Assembly (NCBI RefSeq): GCF_039537985.1
Contig: NZ_BAABBN010000012.1
Span: 496,001 to 560,000 of the forward strand
DNA: 64,000 bases
Reading direction: 5' to 3'
Source of the DNA: Litoribacillus peritrichatus
GTDB lineage: Bacteria > Pseudomonadota > Gammaproteobacteria > Pseudomonadales > Litoribrevibacteraceae
Notes under the pieces: generated by a model
Told to the model about the DNA's origin: nothing
The model's database searches: none
What the model saw: the letters and a program-made list of their open reading frames with translations, nothing else
Shown: piece by piece, positions 49,692-57,384 of the stretch
Layout: each line of letters begins with the position of its first letter
Position numbering within the stretch: position 1 is the first letter of the stretch
Translations under genes and position numbers: made by a program

Positions 49692-51881
49692 TTACGGATT
49701 ATCAATAGGCACAATCGTATCGTCCAGCACCTGTGCACCAAACTTGTTCTTCCAGTTCATCACATTCGGATCTTCGTGGAAGGTCGAAATCGCCAGTTGA
49801 AGACGCTCTGCTTTCTTTCGTATGCGATATTCTGCCGGAGACTCCGCCGGTAGCTCTCCCGGTTCAATTGAGATGGCGACCTCATGACCCAAGGCCTGAG
49901 ATAACGCCGCAGCCAAAGTACTGGTGCGCTCAGGTTTCAGGAAAGTTTCCATATCTGTTTTGAGCATGAAGTGCCAGTGATCACTCTCTCTGGCGACCGG
50001 AACCATGTTGGCTGCCAAATTAGCGGTAAAGCGATCCACGTTGAGCTGAGACTCAATGGCCAACCACTCGCTGTCATCACTTAATATTTCTCGCGGCGCT
50101 TCCGAATGCACTGCAGATGGCGAAGCCACAACATCTTGCGATGGTGTTTCAGAAGTCTCTGAAGGCTCAAGACCCAATAGAGTATTTCCAGCTACCGAAT
50201 GATCAACAGCCGCCGGATTATCCAGTTGAGTCTGGATAGAAGCCAATGCAGAACTGGCCGTTGTTGCCTCTGCCGCCGGATCAATTGACGTTGATTCAGC
50301 TTCGGTTAAAACGGTTTCGCCTGATGCTTGCTCGCTAAACTCTGTCTCGACTTCGGAAACATAACGCGCATCTTCAAGTGCTGGAGAGCCAGCTTGTACG
50401 TTTTCAGGAATATCTTCCCACGGAGGTATATCCTGCGGATTCACCACCTGACCTTGGCTTGGTTCGGTCTGAATGGTCTCGGCCTGAAAAGGTTCGGTCT
50501 GAAGAGACTCGGCAGCAGGTTGCACCACGTGCTCTTCCACTGATTCATTAGCACTATCCAACGAGCCTGAGGCCTCCGCAACAGGAGGCTCAGAGTGAAC
50601 TTGTTGCTTTTTTGCGGGCTCTTCGACCTCACTCCCGGTACGTTGCTCAGGTAACCCCGCATCTTCACTTGTTACAGAACGGTCTGTTTGTGCAGAAACA
50701 TCTGTTTGAGCAGCACTGGCGGAGATCGATTCGACTTGATTTACTGGCTGAGCATTCGGAAGTGGCGTACTGGGAACAGAAACCGGCTGGCCTGGCTTTT
50801 TGATTTGAAATGCCAACATTCTTAATAAGGTCATTTCAAGCGCAGCACGCTGATCTGCCGCAGCGGCCATATCTTTTCGGGAAGCCAAACCAATTTGATA
50901 AAACAAATGCACATCGTGAGGCTGAATTTGCTGAGACATGCCCAACACAAATTCCTGGTCGCCCTGGCTGTTATCGACGGAACCAGGCACCATTTGAGCC
51001 ACGGCAATTCGGTGTAAAACAGCAATTAACTCATCCAGAATCCCAGCAAAGTCCGGAGCATGGTCGGCCGCACGTGCCACTTCATCCAGAATGGACGCCG
51101 CATTTTGATTGGCCAAAGCCTCTAACACATGAAGCACATAGGCACGATCCACCGTACCCAACATATTTCGGACATCGCCTTCCATCACAGATTCATTACC
51201 AAACGCAATGGATTGATCAGTCAGACTCAAGGCATCCCGCATACTGCCATCGGCTGCTTTGGCCAGCAGCCACAAAGCAGGCTCTTCAAAAGGCACCTTC
51301 TCTTCACCTAAAACGTACTGTAAGTGATTCACAATTCGCTCTGGCGACATGTTCTTCAGATTAAACTGCAAGCAACGAGATAATACGGTTACGGGCAGTT
51401 TTTGAGGATCGGTCGTTGCCAACAAAAACTTCACATGCTCTGGCGGTTCTTCCAGTGTTTTCAATAATGCATTGAAACTGCTGGTACTCAACATGTGGAC
51501 TTCGTCAATAATGTAGACTTTGAATCGACCACGACTCGGCGCGTATTGTACGTTTTCGAGTAAATCCCGAGTATCTTCTACTTTGGTCCGTGAAGCCGCA
51601 TCCACTTCAATAAGATCAACAAAACGCCCTTCGGCGATTTCTACACAAGAAGAGCACACCCCACAAGGTGTTGGCCCCACGCCTTCTTCACAGTTCAGGC
51701 TTTTTGCAAAAATACGGGCAACGGTGGTTTTACCCACACCCCGAGTCCCCGTAAATAAATAGGCATGGTGCAGTCTGTCATGACTTAGCGCATTGGTCAG
51801 AGCCTTTAGTACGTGCTCTTGTCCAACCATTTCTGAAAAGGTTTGCGGGCGCCAGCGTCTAGCCAGAACGTGATAACTCAT
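49692..51881 (-). CDS. dnaX: DNA polymerase III subunits tau and gamma
   Basis: 729 residues for tau. Walker A GTRGVGKTTVARIFAKSL, a four-Cys zinc module CEEGVGPTPCGVCSSC, DEVHML and the SRC sensor define the clamp-loader ATPase. A long Pro/Glu/Ala/Ser linker (about 370-600) is followed by the tau-specific C-terminal domain that binds the polymerase alpha subunit and DnaB. Codon 425 lies in GCA AAA AAG, the A AAA AAG slippery heptamer known from E. coli dnaX; a -1 shift would end after five further codons, giving a gamma of about 430 residues. Confidence 0.96.
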   Translation of the reverse strand: MSYHVLARRWRPQTFSEMVGQEHVLKALTNALSHDRLHHAYLFTGTRGVGKTTVARIFAKSLNCEEGVGPTPCGVCSSCVEIAEGRFVDLIEVDAASRTKVEDTRDLLENVQYAPSRGRFKVYIIDEVHMLSTSSFNALLKTLEEPPEHVKFLLATTDPQKLPVTVLSRCLQFNLKNMSPERIVNHLQYVLGEEKVPFEEPALWLLAKAADGSMRDALSLTDQSIAFGNESVMEGDVRNMLGTVDRAYVLHVLEALANQNAASILDEVARAADHAPDFAGILDELIAVLHRIAVAQMVPGSVDNSQGDQEFVLGMSQQIQPHDVHLFYQIGLASRKDMAAAADQRAALEMTLLRMLAFQIKKPGQPVSVPSTPLPNAQPVNQVESISASAAQTDVSAQTDRSVTSEDAGLPEQRTGSEVEEPAKKQQVHSEPPVAEASGSLDSANESVEEHVVQPAAESLQTEPFQAETIQTEPSQGQVVNPQDIPPWEDIPENVQAGSPALEDARYVSEVETEFSEQASGETVLTEAESTSIDPAAEATTASSALASIQTQLDNPAAVDHSVAGNTLLGLEPSETSETPSQDVVASPSAVHSEAPREILSDDSEWLAIESQLNVDRFTANLAANMVPVARESDHWHFMLKTDMETFLKPERTSTLAAALSQALGHEVAISIEPGELPAESPAEYRIRKKAERLQLAISTFHEDPNVMNWKNKFGAQVLDDTIVPIDNP
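50580..50640 (-). promoter_or_regulatory. dnaX: Putative programmed -1 frameshift signal for gamma
   Basis: On the minus strand the heptamer A AAA AAG (50613-50607) is in the zero frame as GCA AAA AAG. A GGGAGTGAGG stretch lies about 13-23 bases upstream, in the style of the stimulatory Shine-Dalgarno-like element of E. coli. In the -1 frame a TGA occurs at 50592-50590. A GC-rich stem (CCTCC / GGAGG with a 6-base loop) starts about 18 bases downstream, further away than in E. coli. Confidence 0.75.
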
Positions 51882-52294
51882 GAAAGGTCTCGGGAAGTAA
51901 AATTTGAGGTGCTAATGCTATCGAATATATACAGGTAAACACAAGTAAGTCGACGCATTATTCAAGGTCAATTCCATTAATCGGCCAATTTTTCAGCGCA
52001 AAGAACAAACGCTTGCGTTCAGGCCAATGAACTGAGTGGTAAAACAGAAATAATCAGCGATTCTGCCACATCAAAAAATATTGAAATTAAATGTTGAACT
52101 TTTAATTAATCACTATGCCAAAGTTGATGAATGCACAAGGCAAAAAGAAGGAAACTGCGTTTCGGCAACACTGACCAGACTCTCGTTTCAGCGCCTGAAT
52201 AATTTTTTAAATTATCTGCAATCAAACAAACAACTACCTCGTTTAGAGGATTAGGATCAAAACAATCCTAGATAACAATATTAACGGAGCACAT
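51882..52294. promoter_or_regulatory. Divergent intergenic region between dnaX and bufA1
   Basis: About 410 AT-rich bases without a gene. Near the bufA1 end TAGGAT (52252-52257) and ATCCTA (52265-52270) form an inverted repeat with a 7-base gap, a candidate operator or leader hairpin. GGAG (52286-52289 region) precedes the bufA1 ATG. Promoters for both directions should be here but no confident -35/-10 pair was chosen. Confidence 0.5.
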
Positions 52295-52561
52295 ATGAAA
52301 GACACAAAAACAATCATGGGAACAGCAATCGCAGGCGCACTGGCATTAGGTTTAGCTGCGACATCCCCTTCCGCAATGGCAGGTAAGCCAGGCTTCGAAA
52401 AGTGCCAAGGCATTGCTAAAGCGGGCATGAACGATTGCGGTACAAGCAAGCACAGCTGCGCAGGCCAAGCAGCAGTTGATGCTGATGCAGAAGAGTGGGT
52501 ATATGTGCCAGAAGGTACTTGTAATAAAATTGTTGGCGGCAAAGTAAAAGGCGCTAAGTAA
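52295..52561 (+). CDS. bufA1: Bufferin BufA1 precursor (DUF2282)
   Basis: 88 residues. A signal peptide ends near SAMA-G. The mature peptide has the four Cys of the DUF2282/BufA1 family: Cys37 (FEKCQGIAKAGMNDC), Cys48, Cys55 (KHSCAGQAA) and Cys76 (PEGTCNKIVGG). By family knowledge, bufferins are copper-binding peptides whose Cys are modified by a BufB/BufC enzyme pair and then exported to the periplasm to sequester copper. bufB, bufC and doxX follow on the same strand. A hairpin after the stop could reduce transcription of the enzymes relative to the peptide. Confidence 0.9.
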   Translation: MKDTKTIMGTAIAGALALGLAATSPSAMAGKPGFEKCQGIAKAGMNDCGTSKHSCAGQAAVDADAEEWVYVPEGTCNKIVGGKVKGAK

Positions 52562-52573
52562 TTATATTGCTTC

Positions 52574-52603
52574 ACTAAAGAGAGTTATTCGGCTCTCTTT
52601 AGT
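52574..52603 (+). terminator. Attenuator-like hairpin between bufA1 and bufB
   Basis: ACTAAAGAGAG (52574-52584) and CTCTCTTTAGT (52593-52603) form a perfect 11-bp stem with an 8-base loop. No T-run follows, so partial termination or mRNA stabilisation of the bufA1 segment is more likely than full termination. Confidence 0.7.
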
Positions 52604-52666
52604 ATCCTCCTACCACCAAGTAAGTCTAGAATGTTAACTCCCATTATTACCCCGTAGGTTCAATCC

Positions 52667-53506
52667 ATGAGTTCCAGTAAGTTCGAAGCCCACTCCATTC
52701 AGGGCGCAGGCCTGGGTTTACGTTCAAGTCACTACCAACAAATATTCGAAACCAAACCCGATGTCCCTTGGTTCGAGCTGCTTAGTGACAACTACATGGC
52801 CGACGGTGGCCTGCCTATTCTGAAAGCAGAAAAAATCAGAGAAGATTACCCGGTAACCTTGCACGGTGTTGGCATGTCACTTGGTTCTGCCGATCCGCTT
52901 AATCTCGATTACCTGAGCAAACTGAAAGCGCTTGCTGACCGTATTGAACCCGTTTATGTGTCCGATCACATTGCCTGGGTTTCCGTAGGCGGAAAGTATA
53001 CGCATGACTTATTACCGCTGCCCTACACAAATGAAACACTGAACCATCTCTGCGAGCGAATTGATCAGGCCCAAAACGTTTTGGGACGTAAAATTCTGGT
53101 AGAAAACCCCTCTTCTTATATGACCTTTCATTCAACGGACATGACCGAGTGGGATTTCATCAAAGGCATCACAGAAAAAACCGACTGTGATCTGCTGCTG
53201 GACATCAACAACATCTATGTCAGCGCGATTAATCATGATTTCGACCCTTATGAGTACCTTAGAGGCATTCCTTCCGAGCGAGTTAAAGAAATCCACCTTG
53301 CCGGTTATGAAAAAATGGACAAGTACCTTTTCGATACTCACGGTTATCAGGTTCACCCGCCCGTCTGGGACTTGTACCGAGCCGCTTTGAAACAGTTTGG
53401 CGCCGTTCCGACCCTGATTGAGTGGGATACCGATGTACCAAGTTTCGACACATTACGACAGGAAGCTCTAAAAGCCGAAAAACAACTGAAGGAGTTTTCG
53501 CGATGA
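52667..53506 (+). CDS. bufB: BufB, multinuclear non-haem iron enzyme (DUF692/MNIO)
   Basis: 279 residues. The DUF692 TIM-barrel motifs are present in order: GAGLGLRSSHY, WFELLSDNYM, LHGVGMSLGS, VSDHIAW, LVENPSSYM, LLLDINNIYVSA, EIHLAGY and LIEWDTDVP, which supply the His, Asp and Glu ligands of the two or three iron ions. It belongs to the MbnB-like MNIO enzymes that convert peptide Cys to thio-oxazole-type groups; here the substrate should be BufA1. Its stop overlaps the bufC ATG (ATGA). Confidence 0.93.
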   Translation: MSSSKFEAHSIQGAGLGLRSSHYQQIFETKPDVPWFELLSDNYMADGGLPILKAEKIREDYPVTLHGVGMSLGSADPLNLDYLSKLKALADRIEPVYVSDHIAWVSVGGKYTHDLLPLPYTNETLNHLCERIDQAQNVLGRKILVENPSSYMTFHSTDMTEWDFIKGITEKTDCDLLLDINNIYVSAINHDFDPYEYLRGIPSERVKEIHLAGYEKMDKYLFDTHGYQVHPPVWDLYRAALKQFGAVPTLIEWDTDVPSFDTLRQEALKAEKQLKEFSR

Positions 53507-54297
53507 ACTTAAAAGATTGGCAAGAAGCCTTCTATCGCGGAATTTTTGATCCGACGCAGGACAACATCCAAAAAGCGTGCGAAGGTGTGGACAGCACGGA
53601 TAACTTATCCGCTGAAGAGCGCCTCGGCATCTACCGTGGTAGCATTTTAGGAGGCTTAACCTCTGGCTTATCTGGCATCTACCCGGTTTGTGAAAAACTG
53701 GTTGGCGAACAATACTTCACTCAGATGGTCAGTGGCTATTTAAAACAGTACCCTTCCGGCTCCCCTGATTTAGGCAATTATGGCGAACACCTTCCTCAAT
53801 ACATTTCAGACTTTCAGCCCGCCAAAGAACTCTTTTATTTGCCTGACGTAGCCAAAGTCGAATGGCTTTGGCATCAGGCGTTTAACGCGGCTGAAACACC
53901 TGCATCCAATCAAGGTTTTTTACCCGTCAGTGAACTGGCCAATATTGCTGTCGAAGACCAGGCACGAATTCAGTTTTGTCTGAATCCATCAGCCAGCCTG
54001 ATGAAGTCGGACTATCCAGTGCATAAGATTTGGGCGGTCAACCAAAACGATTACGAGGGTGATCAAACCGTGAACCTTGATGACGGAGAAACCAATTTAA
54101 TCGTTTGGCGAAGCCAGGATTTCGGCATGCGAATAGACGTTATTAACGAAGACGAGCTCAAGTTCCTGACCGCAATTAATCAAGGCAAACTGTTTGCCGA
54201 GATAGCAGAAATGAGCTTTTCTTTACCTATATCAGAACTCTTACCTCCATACATTCAAATGGGGCTTATCTCCGGCTTTCGATTGGGAAAATCTTAA
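53503..54297 (+). CDS. bufC: BufC, DUF2063 partner protein
   Basis: 264 residues from the ATG at 53503, which overlaps the bufB stop and has GGAG 8 bases upstream; the longer frame from 53422 lies inside bufB. The N-terminal DUF2063 domain (DWQEAFYRGIFDPTQD, ERLGIYRGSILGGLTSGLSGIYP) is followed by a helical C-terminal domain. By family knowledge it binds the precursor peptide and BufB, as MbnC does with MbnB in methanobactin synthesis. Confidence 0.9.
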   Translation: MNLKDWQEAFYRGIFDPTQDNIQKACEGVDSTDNLSAEERLGIYRGSILGGLTSGLSGIYPVCEKLVGEQYFTQMVSGYLKQYPSGSPDLGNYGEHLPQYISDFQPAKELFYLPDVAKVEWLWHQAFNAAETPASNQGFLPVSELANIAVEDQARIQFCLNPSASLMKSDYPVHKIWAVNQNDYEGDQTVNLDDGETNLIVWRSQDFGMRIDVINEDELKFLTAINQGKLFAEIAEMSFSLPISELLPPYIQMGLISGFRLGKS

Positions 54298-54318
54298 AAC
54301 CACCAGGAAATTATAATA

Positions 54319-54777
54319 ATGACCATGACAACAACAACAATAACCAAATACTCTGAACTGGCACTGAAAGGAATTGATGCACTGCAAGTTATTTTTCTTT
54401 TAGGGCTCCGACTCTGGTTGGCCAAAGTCTTTTTTATGTCCGGATTAACCAAGATTCAGTCCTGGGACACAACGTTAATGCTGTTTGAGTACGAATATTC
54501 GGTACCGATTCTACCATTCGATATCGCGGCCTACCTGGCAACGGCAGGCGAACTGATCATTCCGGTGTTCTTAGTTCTCGGTCTCCTGACTCGCCTAAAT
54601 GTGGTTGCTTTATTCGCTCTTAACTTCGTCGCCGCCATTTCATACCCGGACATCAGTTTCGCAGGTGAAAAAGACCATATTATCTGGGGCTTAATGACTT
54701 TAGTTTTGTTCTTCTTTGGCCCAGGTAAAGCAGCGATCGATACGTTTATTAAAAGTAAATTGAATATTAACCATTAA
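54319..54777 (+). CDS. DoxX-family membrane protein
   Basis: 152 residues with four membrane segments (about 25-45, 62-85, 92-110 and 120-140). DoxX signature near the start: LRLWLAKVFFMSGLTKI and later TAGELIIPVFLVLGLLTRL. DoxX genes often close bufABC operons, and the 21-base gap supports co-transcription. A redox role in the membrane linked to Cys modification or export is plausible but unproven. Confidence 0.9.
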   Translation: MTMTTTTITKYSELALKGIDALQVIFLLGLRLWLAKVFFMSGLTKIQSWDTTLMLFEYEYSVPILPFDIAAYLATAGELIIPVFLVLGLLTRLNVVALFALNFVAAISYPDISFAGEKDHIIWGLMTLVLFFFGPGKAAIDTFIKSKLNINH

Positions 54778-54815
54778 TCAGACAAATCTTAAAACCTTTA
54801 ACAGCTCATCACTTC

Positions 54816-54837
54816 AGCCCTCTGGTTTCAGGGGGCT
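54816..54837 (+). terminator. Hairpin terminator of the buf operon
   Basis: AGCCCTCTG (54816-54824), GTTT loop, CAGGGGGCT (54829-54837); nine pairs with one T-G wobble. The following T-run is weak (TCATGTTT). Confidence 0.65.
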
Positions 54838-55043
54838 TCATGTTTACCCAGTAATTCTCCTCTAATTGCGTCCATTCAAATTTGATCTAACCATACTAAG
54901 AATCATGCAAAAATAAACTAAACCATTCATCGCACCTCCTAAATACCTTTCAGTTTGTTACCTACAATTACAATAAACACATAAATTTACATAGCTTATA
55001 AATATAACAGTATTTATTGCTGAAGAATGATTGGGTATTTCTT

Positions 55044-56090
55044 ATGAAAATTTCAAGGCGCTTTCTCCTCGGACTCCTCTTTATTTTCAGTGGAGCTTTC
55101 AGTATTTTCCCCGCTATGTCGGCAGTATTGGACAGTAATCCGCCCGGTTTACAGAAAGCGATTGAAGCCCAAGAACGACATACACAAACCATCATGACCC
55201 AACCTGGGGTTGTAGGCACCGCCATTGGATTACGAGGCGACGGTAAAGCCTCTGTATTTATTTTGACAGAAGGACCGCTCGTGGGTGGATTGCCCGATTC
55301 ATTGGATGGTGTCCCGGTTCAAGTAAGAGTCACAGGAAAAATTTATAGCAGACATCATAGAACCAACCACGAAGGCCCAGGCGGAGGTGACACTGAAGAT
55401 CCGATTGACCCAACCACACGCTTTGATCGTCCGGTTCCTATTGGTGTTTCAACAGGCCACCCTTCAATTACTGCCGGAACCTATGGCGCTCGGGTAACCG
55501 ATGGAAGTAACGTATATGCGCTCAGCAACAATCACGTTTATGCAAATGAAAACCTAGCTTCCATTGATGATCCGGTCATCCAGCCTGGTACTTTTGATGG
55601 TGGTGCTTCGCCCGCAGATGACATCGGTACTTTATCCGATTTTGAGCCCATAGATTTTCTTGGAAACAACACAATGGATGCCGCCATTGCCTTAAGCTCA
55701 ACCGTTGATTTGGGAAACTCAACGCCAAGCGATGGCTACGGAACCCCAAAATCCACTACAGCAGCCGCCACGTTGAACATGAAAGTTAAAAAGTACGGCC
55801 GCACAACCGGCTTCACCAAAGGTCAGGTTTATTTAACCAACGCAACCGTCAGTGTGGGTTACGACACAGGGGTCGCTCTATTTGTAGGACAGATCATAAT
55901 AACCCCAGGTAATTTCAGTGCTCCTGGCGACTCCGGCTCTCTCATTGTGGTGGATGGCGGTAAAGGCAGAAATAAAGGTGATGATCGTAAACCGGTGGGA
56001 TTACTCTTTGCGGGGAGTTCGACTATCACCATTGCAAGCCCTATAGACCCCATATTAACCCGCTTTGGCGTCACCGTAGACGGTGATTAA
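55044..56090 (+). CDS. Secreted trypsin-fold serine protease with N-terminal extra domain
   Basis: 348 residues from the ATG at 55044 (a TTG at 55017 is less likely). A signal peptide ends near AMSA. Residues about 35-100 form a small domain with QPGVVGTAIGLRGDGKASVF and LDGVPVQVRVTGKI, followed by a linker rich in Gly/Asp/Pro (about 108-128). The catalytic triad of the chymotrypsin fold can be assigned as His164 (SNNHVYAN), Asp212 (TMDAAIAL) and Ser297 (APGDSGSL). The mature part has no Cys pair. Its stop overlaps the start of the next small gene by 8 bases. The substrate is unknown. Confidence 0.82.
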   Translation: MKISRRFLLGLLFIFSGAFSIFPAMSAVLDSNPPGLQKAIEAQERHTQTIMTQPGVVGTAIGLRGDGKASVFILTEGPLVGGLPDSLDGVPVQVRVTGKIYSRHHRTNHEGPGGGDTEDPIDPTTRFDRPVPIGVSTGHPSITAGTYGARVTDGSNVYALSNNHVYANENLASIDDPVIQPGTFDGGASPADDIGTLSDFEPIDFLGNNTMDAAIALSSTVDLGNSTPSDGYGTPKSTTAAATLNMKVKKYGRTTGFTKGQVYLTNATVSVGYDTGVALFVGQIIITPGNFSAPGDSGSLIVVDGGKGRNKGDDRKPVGLLFAGSSTITIASPIDPILTRFGVTVDGD

Positions 56091-56370
56091 ACTGATCGGC
56101 CTTTTAATCATAACAATAGGGCTCTCAATGTCAGAAGCTAACAGCGACGATATTTCACCCGATCTAGTTATGAAAACGTTAGACGTTCATTCCGGTAAGC
56201 TCATGCAGCTTCCCGGAGTGGTCGCAGTCGGCCAAGGCGAATGCAACAACACACCCTGCATCAAAGTGTTTGCCACGCAATCAACCTCCGCACTCTTAAA
56301 GCAGCTCCCAAAGCAACTGAACGGAATTCAAATCATCCTGGAAACCAGTGATGAGATTAAAGCTCGCTAA
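56083..56370 (+). CDS. Small secreted protein resembling the N-terminal domain of the preceding protease
   Basis: 95 residues from a GTG at 56083. A signal peptide (LIGLLIITIGLSMSEANS) is followed by a domain with LPGVVAVGQG, CIKVFATQS, LPKQLNGIQIILETSDEI. The order and spacing follow the N-terminal domain of the preceding protease (QPGVVGTAIG, ASVFILTEG, LPDSLDGVPVQVRVTGKI). It has two Cys (in GECNNTPCIKV) likely to pair. It overlaps the protease gene by 8 bases. A free prodomain-like inhibitor or chaperone is a reasonable guess but not shown. Confidence 0.7.
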   Translation: MIKLIGLLIITIGLSMSEANSDDISPDLVMKTLDVHSGKLMQLPGVVAVGQGECNNTPCIKVFATQSTSALLKQLPKQLNGIQIILETSDEIKAR

Positions 56371-56438
56371 GCATTCATTCTGAACATGAACGATTGTCTA
56401 TACTCTGAAAACTGATGCCCCCCTACAGGTACATACCA

Positions 56439-57248
56439 ATGTTCCGGACTTCTATCTTTACCATGATGTTCATTGCACTGCTTTTTGCTCACCCTGACAA
56501 AAGCATAGCCATCCGTGGCGGTGAAGACATAACATCAAACAGGAACTCACCTTCTCATCAAGCGGCCTACACCGTAGTCGCAATTCATAAACAACATGCC
56601 TTACACCAACAACCCGACTCTAAACACGCCTGCTCAGGCGTCCTGATCAATCCTGAAAATATTTTAACGTCAGTGCATTGTTTCGATGACCAAAACTTTG
56701 AAATAACGATCATCTCGGCGCATTTCAAACTGACTCCAGTTTCAGTAGGAATACACAACCAATACCTTCGAACGGAATTAAAAGACGAATACTGGCAGTT
56801 TGTGTACGACATAAAACTTGAAAATGATTACGCCTTAGTAAAAATAGAATCCCTACCTCGCAACCCTAAAACCCACACTCTCGATTTATCCAGGCCATCA
56901 TTCACAATTTCGCCAACCCTGACCTGGTCCGAACAGCTGTTTGTCATGGGTTATGGCCAAACCGCCAATATATTTGGCATGGGGGAAGGCGAAGGCACAC
57001 TCAGGATTACAGGCCCGTTGAACGGAGAAATATTGTCTAGTAAGCGAGCAGAAATTCGCCACAACTCAAAAGGTGCTTGCCAAGGCGACTCTGGCGGCCC
57101 GCTGTTTTCTATTGAAGAGGATAGGTTGCTATTGCTTGGTATCATCAGCCAAGGGGATTGCAATACCTTTTCACGCTACCAAAGAGTGATTCGCGCAGAT
57201 TTAAATCCCAATCATTACCAATGGTATGCCGTACCAACTCAGAACTGA
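56439..57248 (+). CDS. Secreted trypsin-like serine protease (S1)
   Basis: 269 residues from the ATG at 56439 with AGG upstream; an earlier ATG (56415) adds eight residues. After the signal peptide the mature end IRGGED corresponds to the IVGG of trypsin. Catalytic triad: His80 (LTSVHCF), Asp130 (ENDYALVKI) and Ser218 (CQGDSGGPL). Cys pairs at 65/81 and 214/about 240 match the conserved disulfides. It is probably made as a zymogen. The previous two genes are on the same strand 68 bases away, so the three may form a small secreted protease group. Confidence 0.88.
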   Translation: MFRTSIFTMMFIALLFAHPDKSIAIRGGEDITSNRNSPSHQAAYTVVAIHKQHALHQQPDSKHACSGVLINPENILTSVHCFDDQNFEITIISAHFKLTPVSVGIHNQYLRTELKDEYWQFVYDIKLENDYALVKIESLPRNPKTHTLDLSRPSFTISPTLTWSEQLFVMGYGQTANIFGMGEGEGTLRITGPLNGEILSSKRAEIRHNSKGACQGDSGGPLFSIEEDRLLLLGIISQGDCNTFSRYQRVIRADLNPNHYQWYAVPTQN

Positions 57249-57384
57249 ACGAAAACGCATTCAAAGCGTAACTTCGTGTAAACCTTCGGCTCTAAATTAA
57301 CCCCAAAGAGTGATAGAGCCACTGATTAAGACACGATAATGTAGAAAATATAACGACTCACGCAATTGATAAAAAGGAATCCAC

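Noticed and set aside
53422..53502. Extended start of bufC inside bufB
   Set aside because: The ATG at 53503 overlaps the bufB stop and has a GGAG at the right distance; the extension would lie wholly within bufB.
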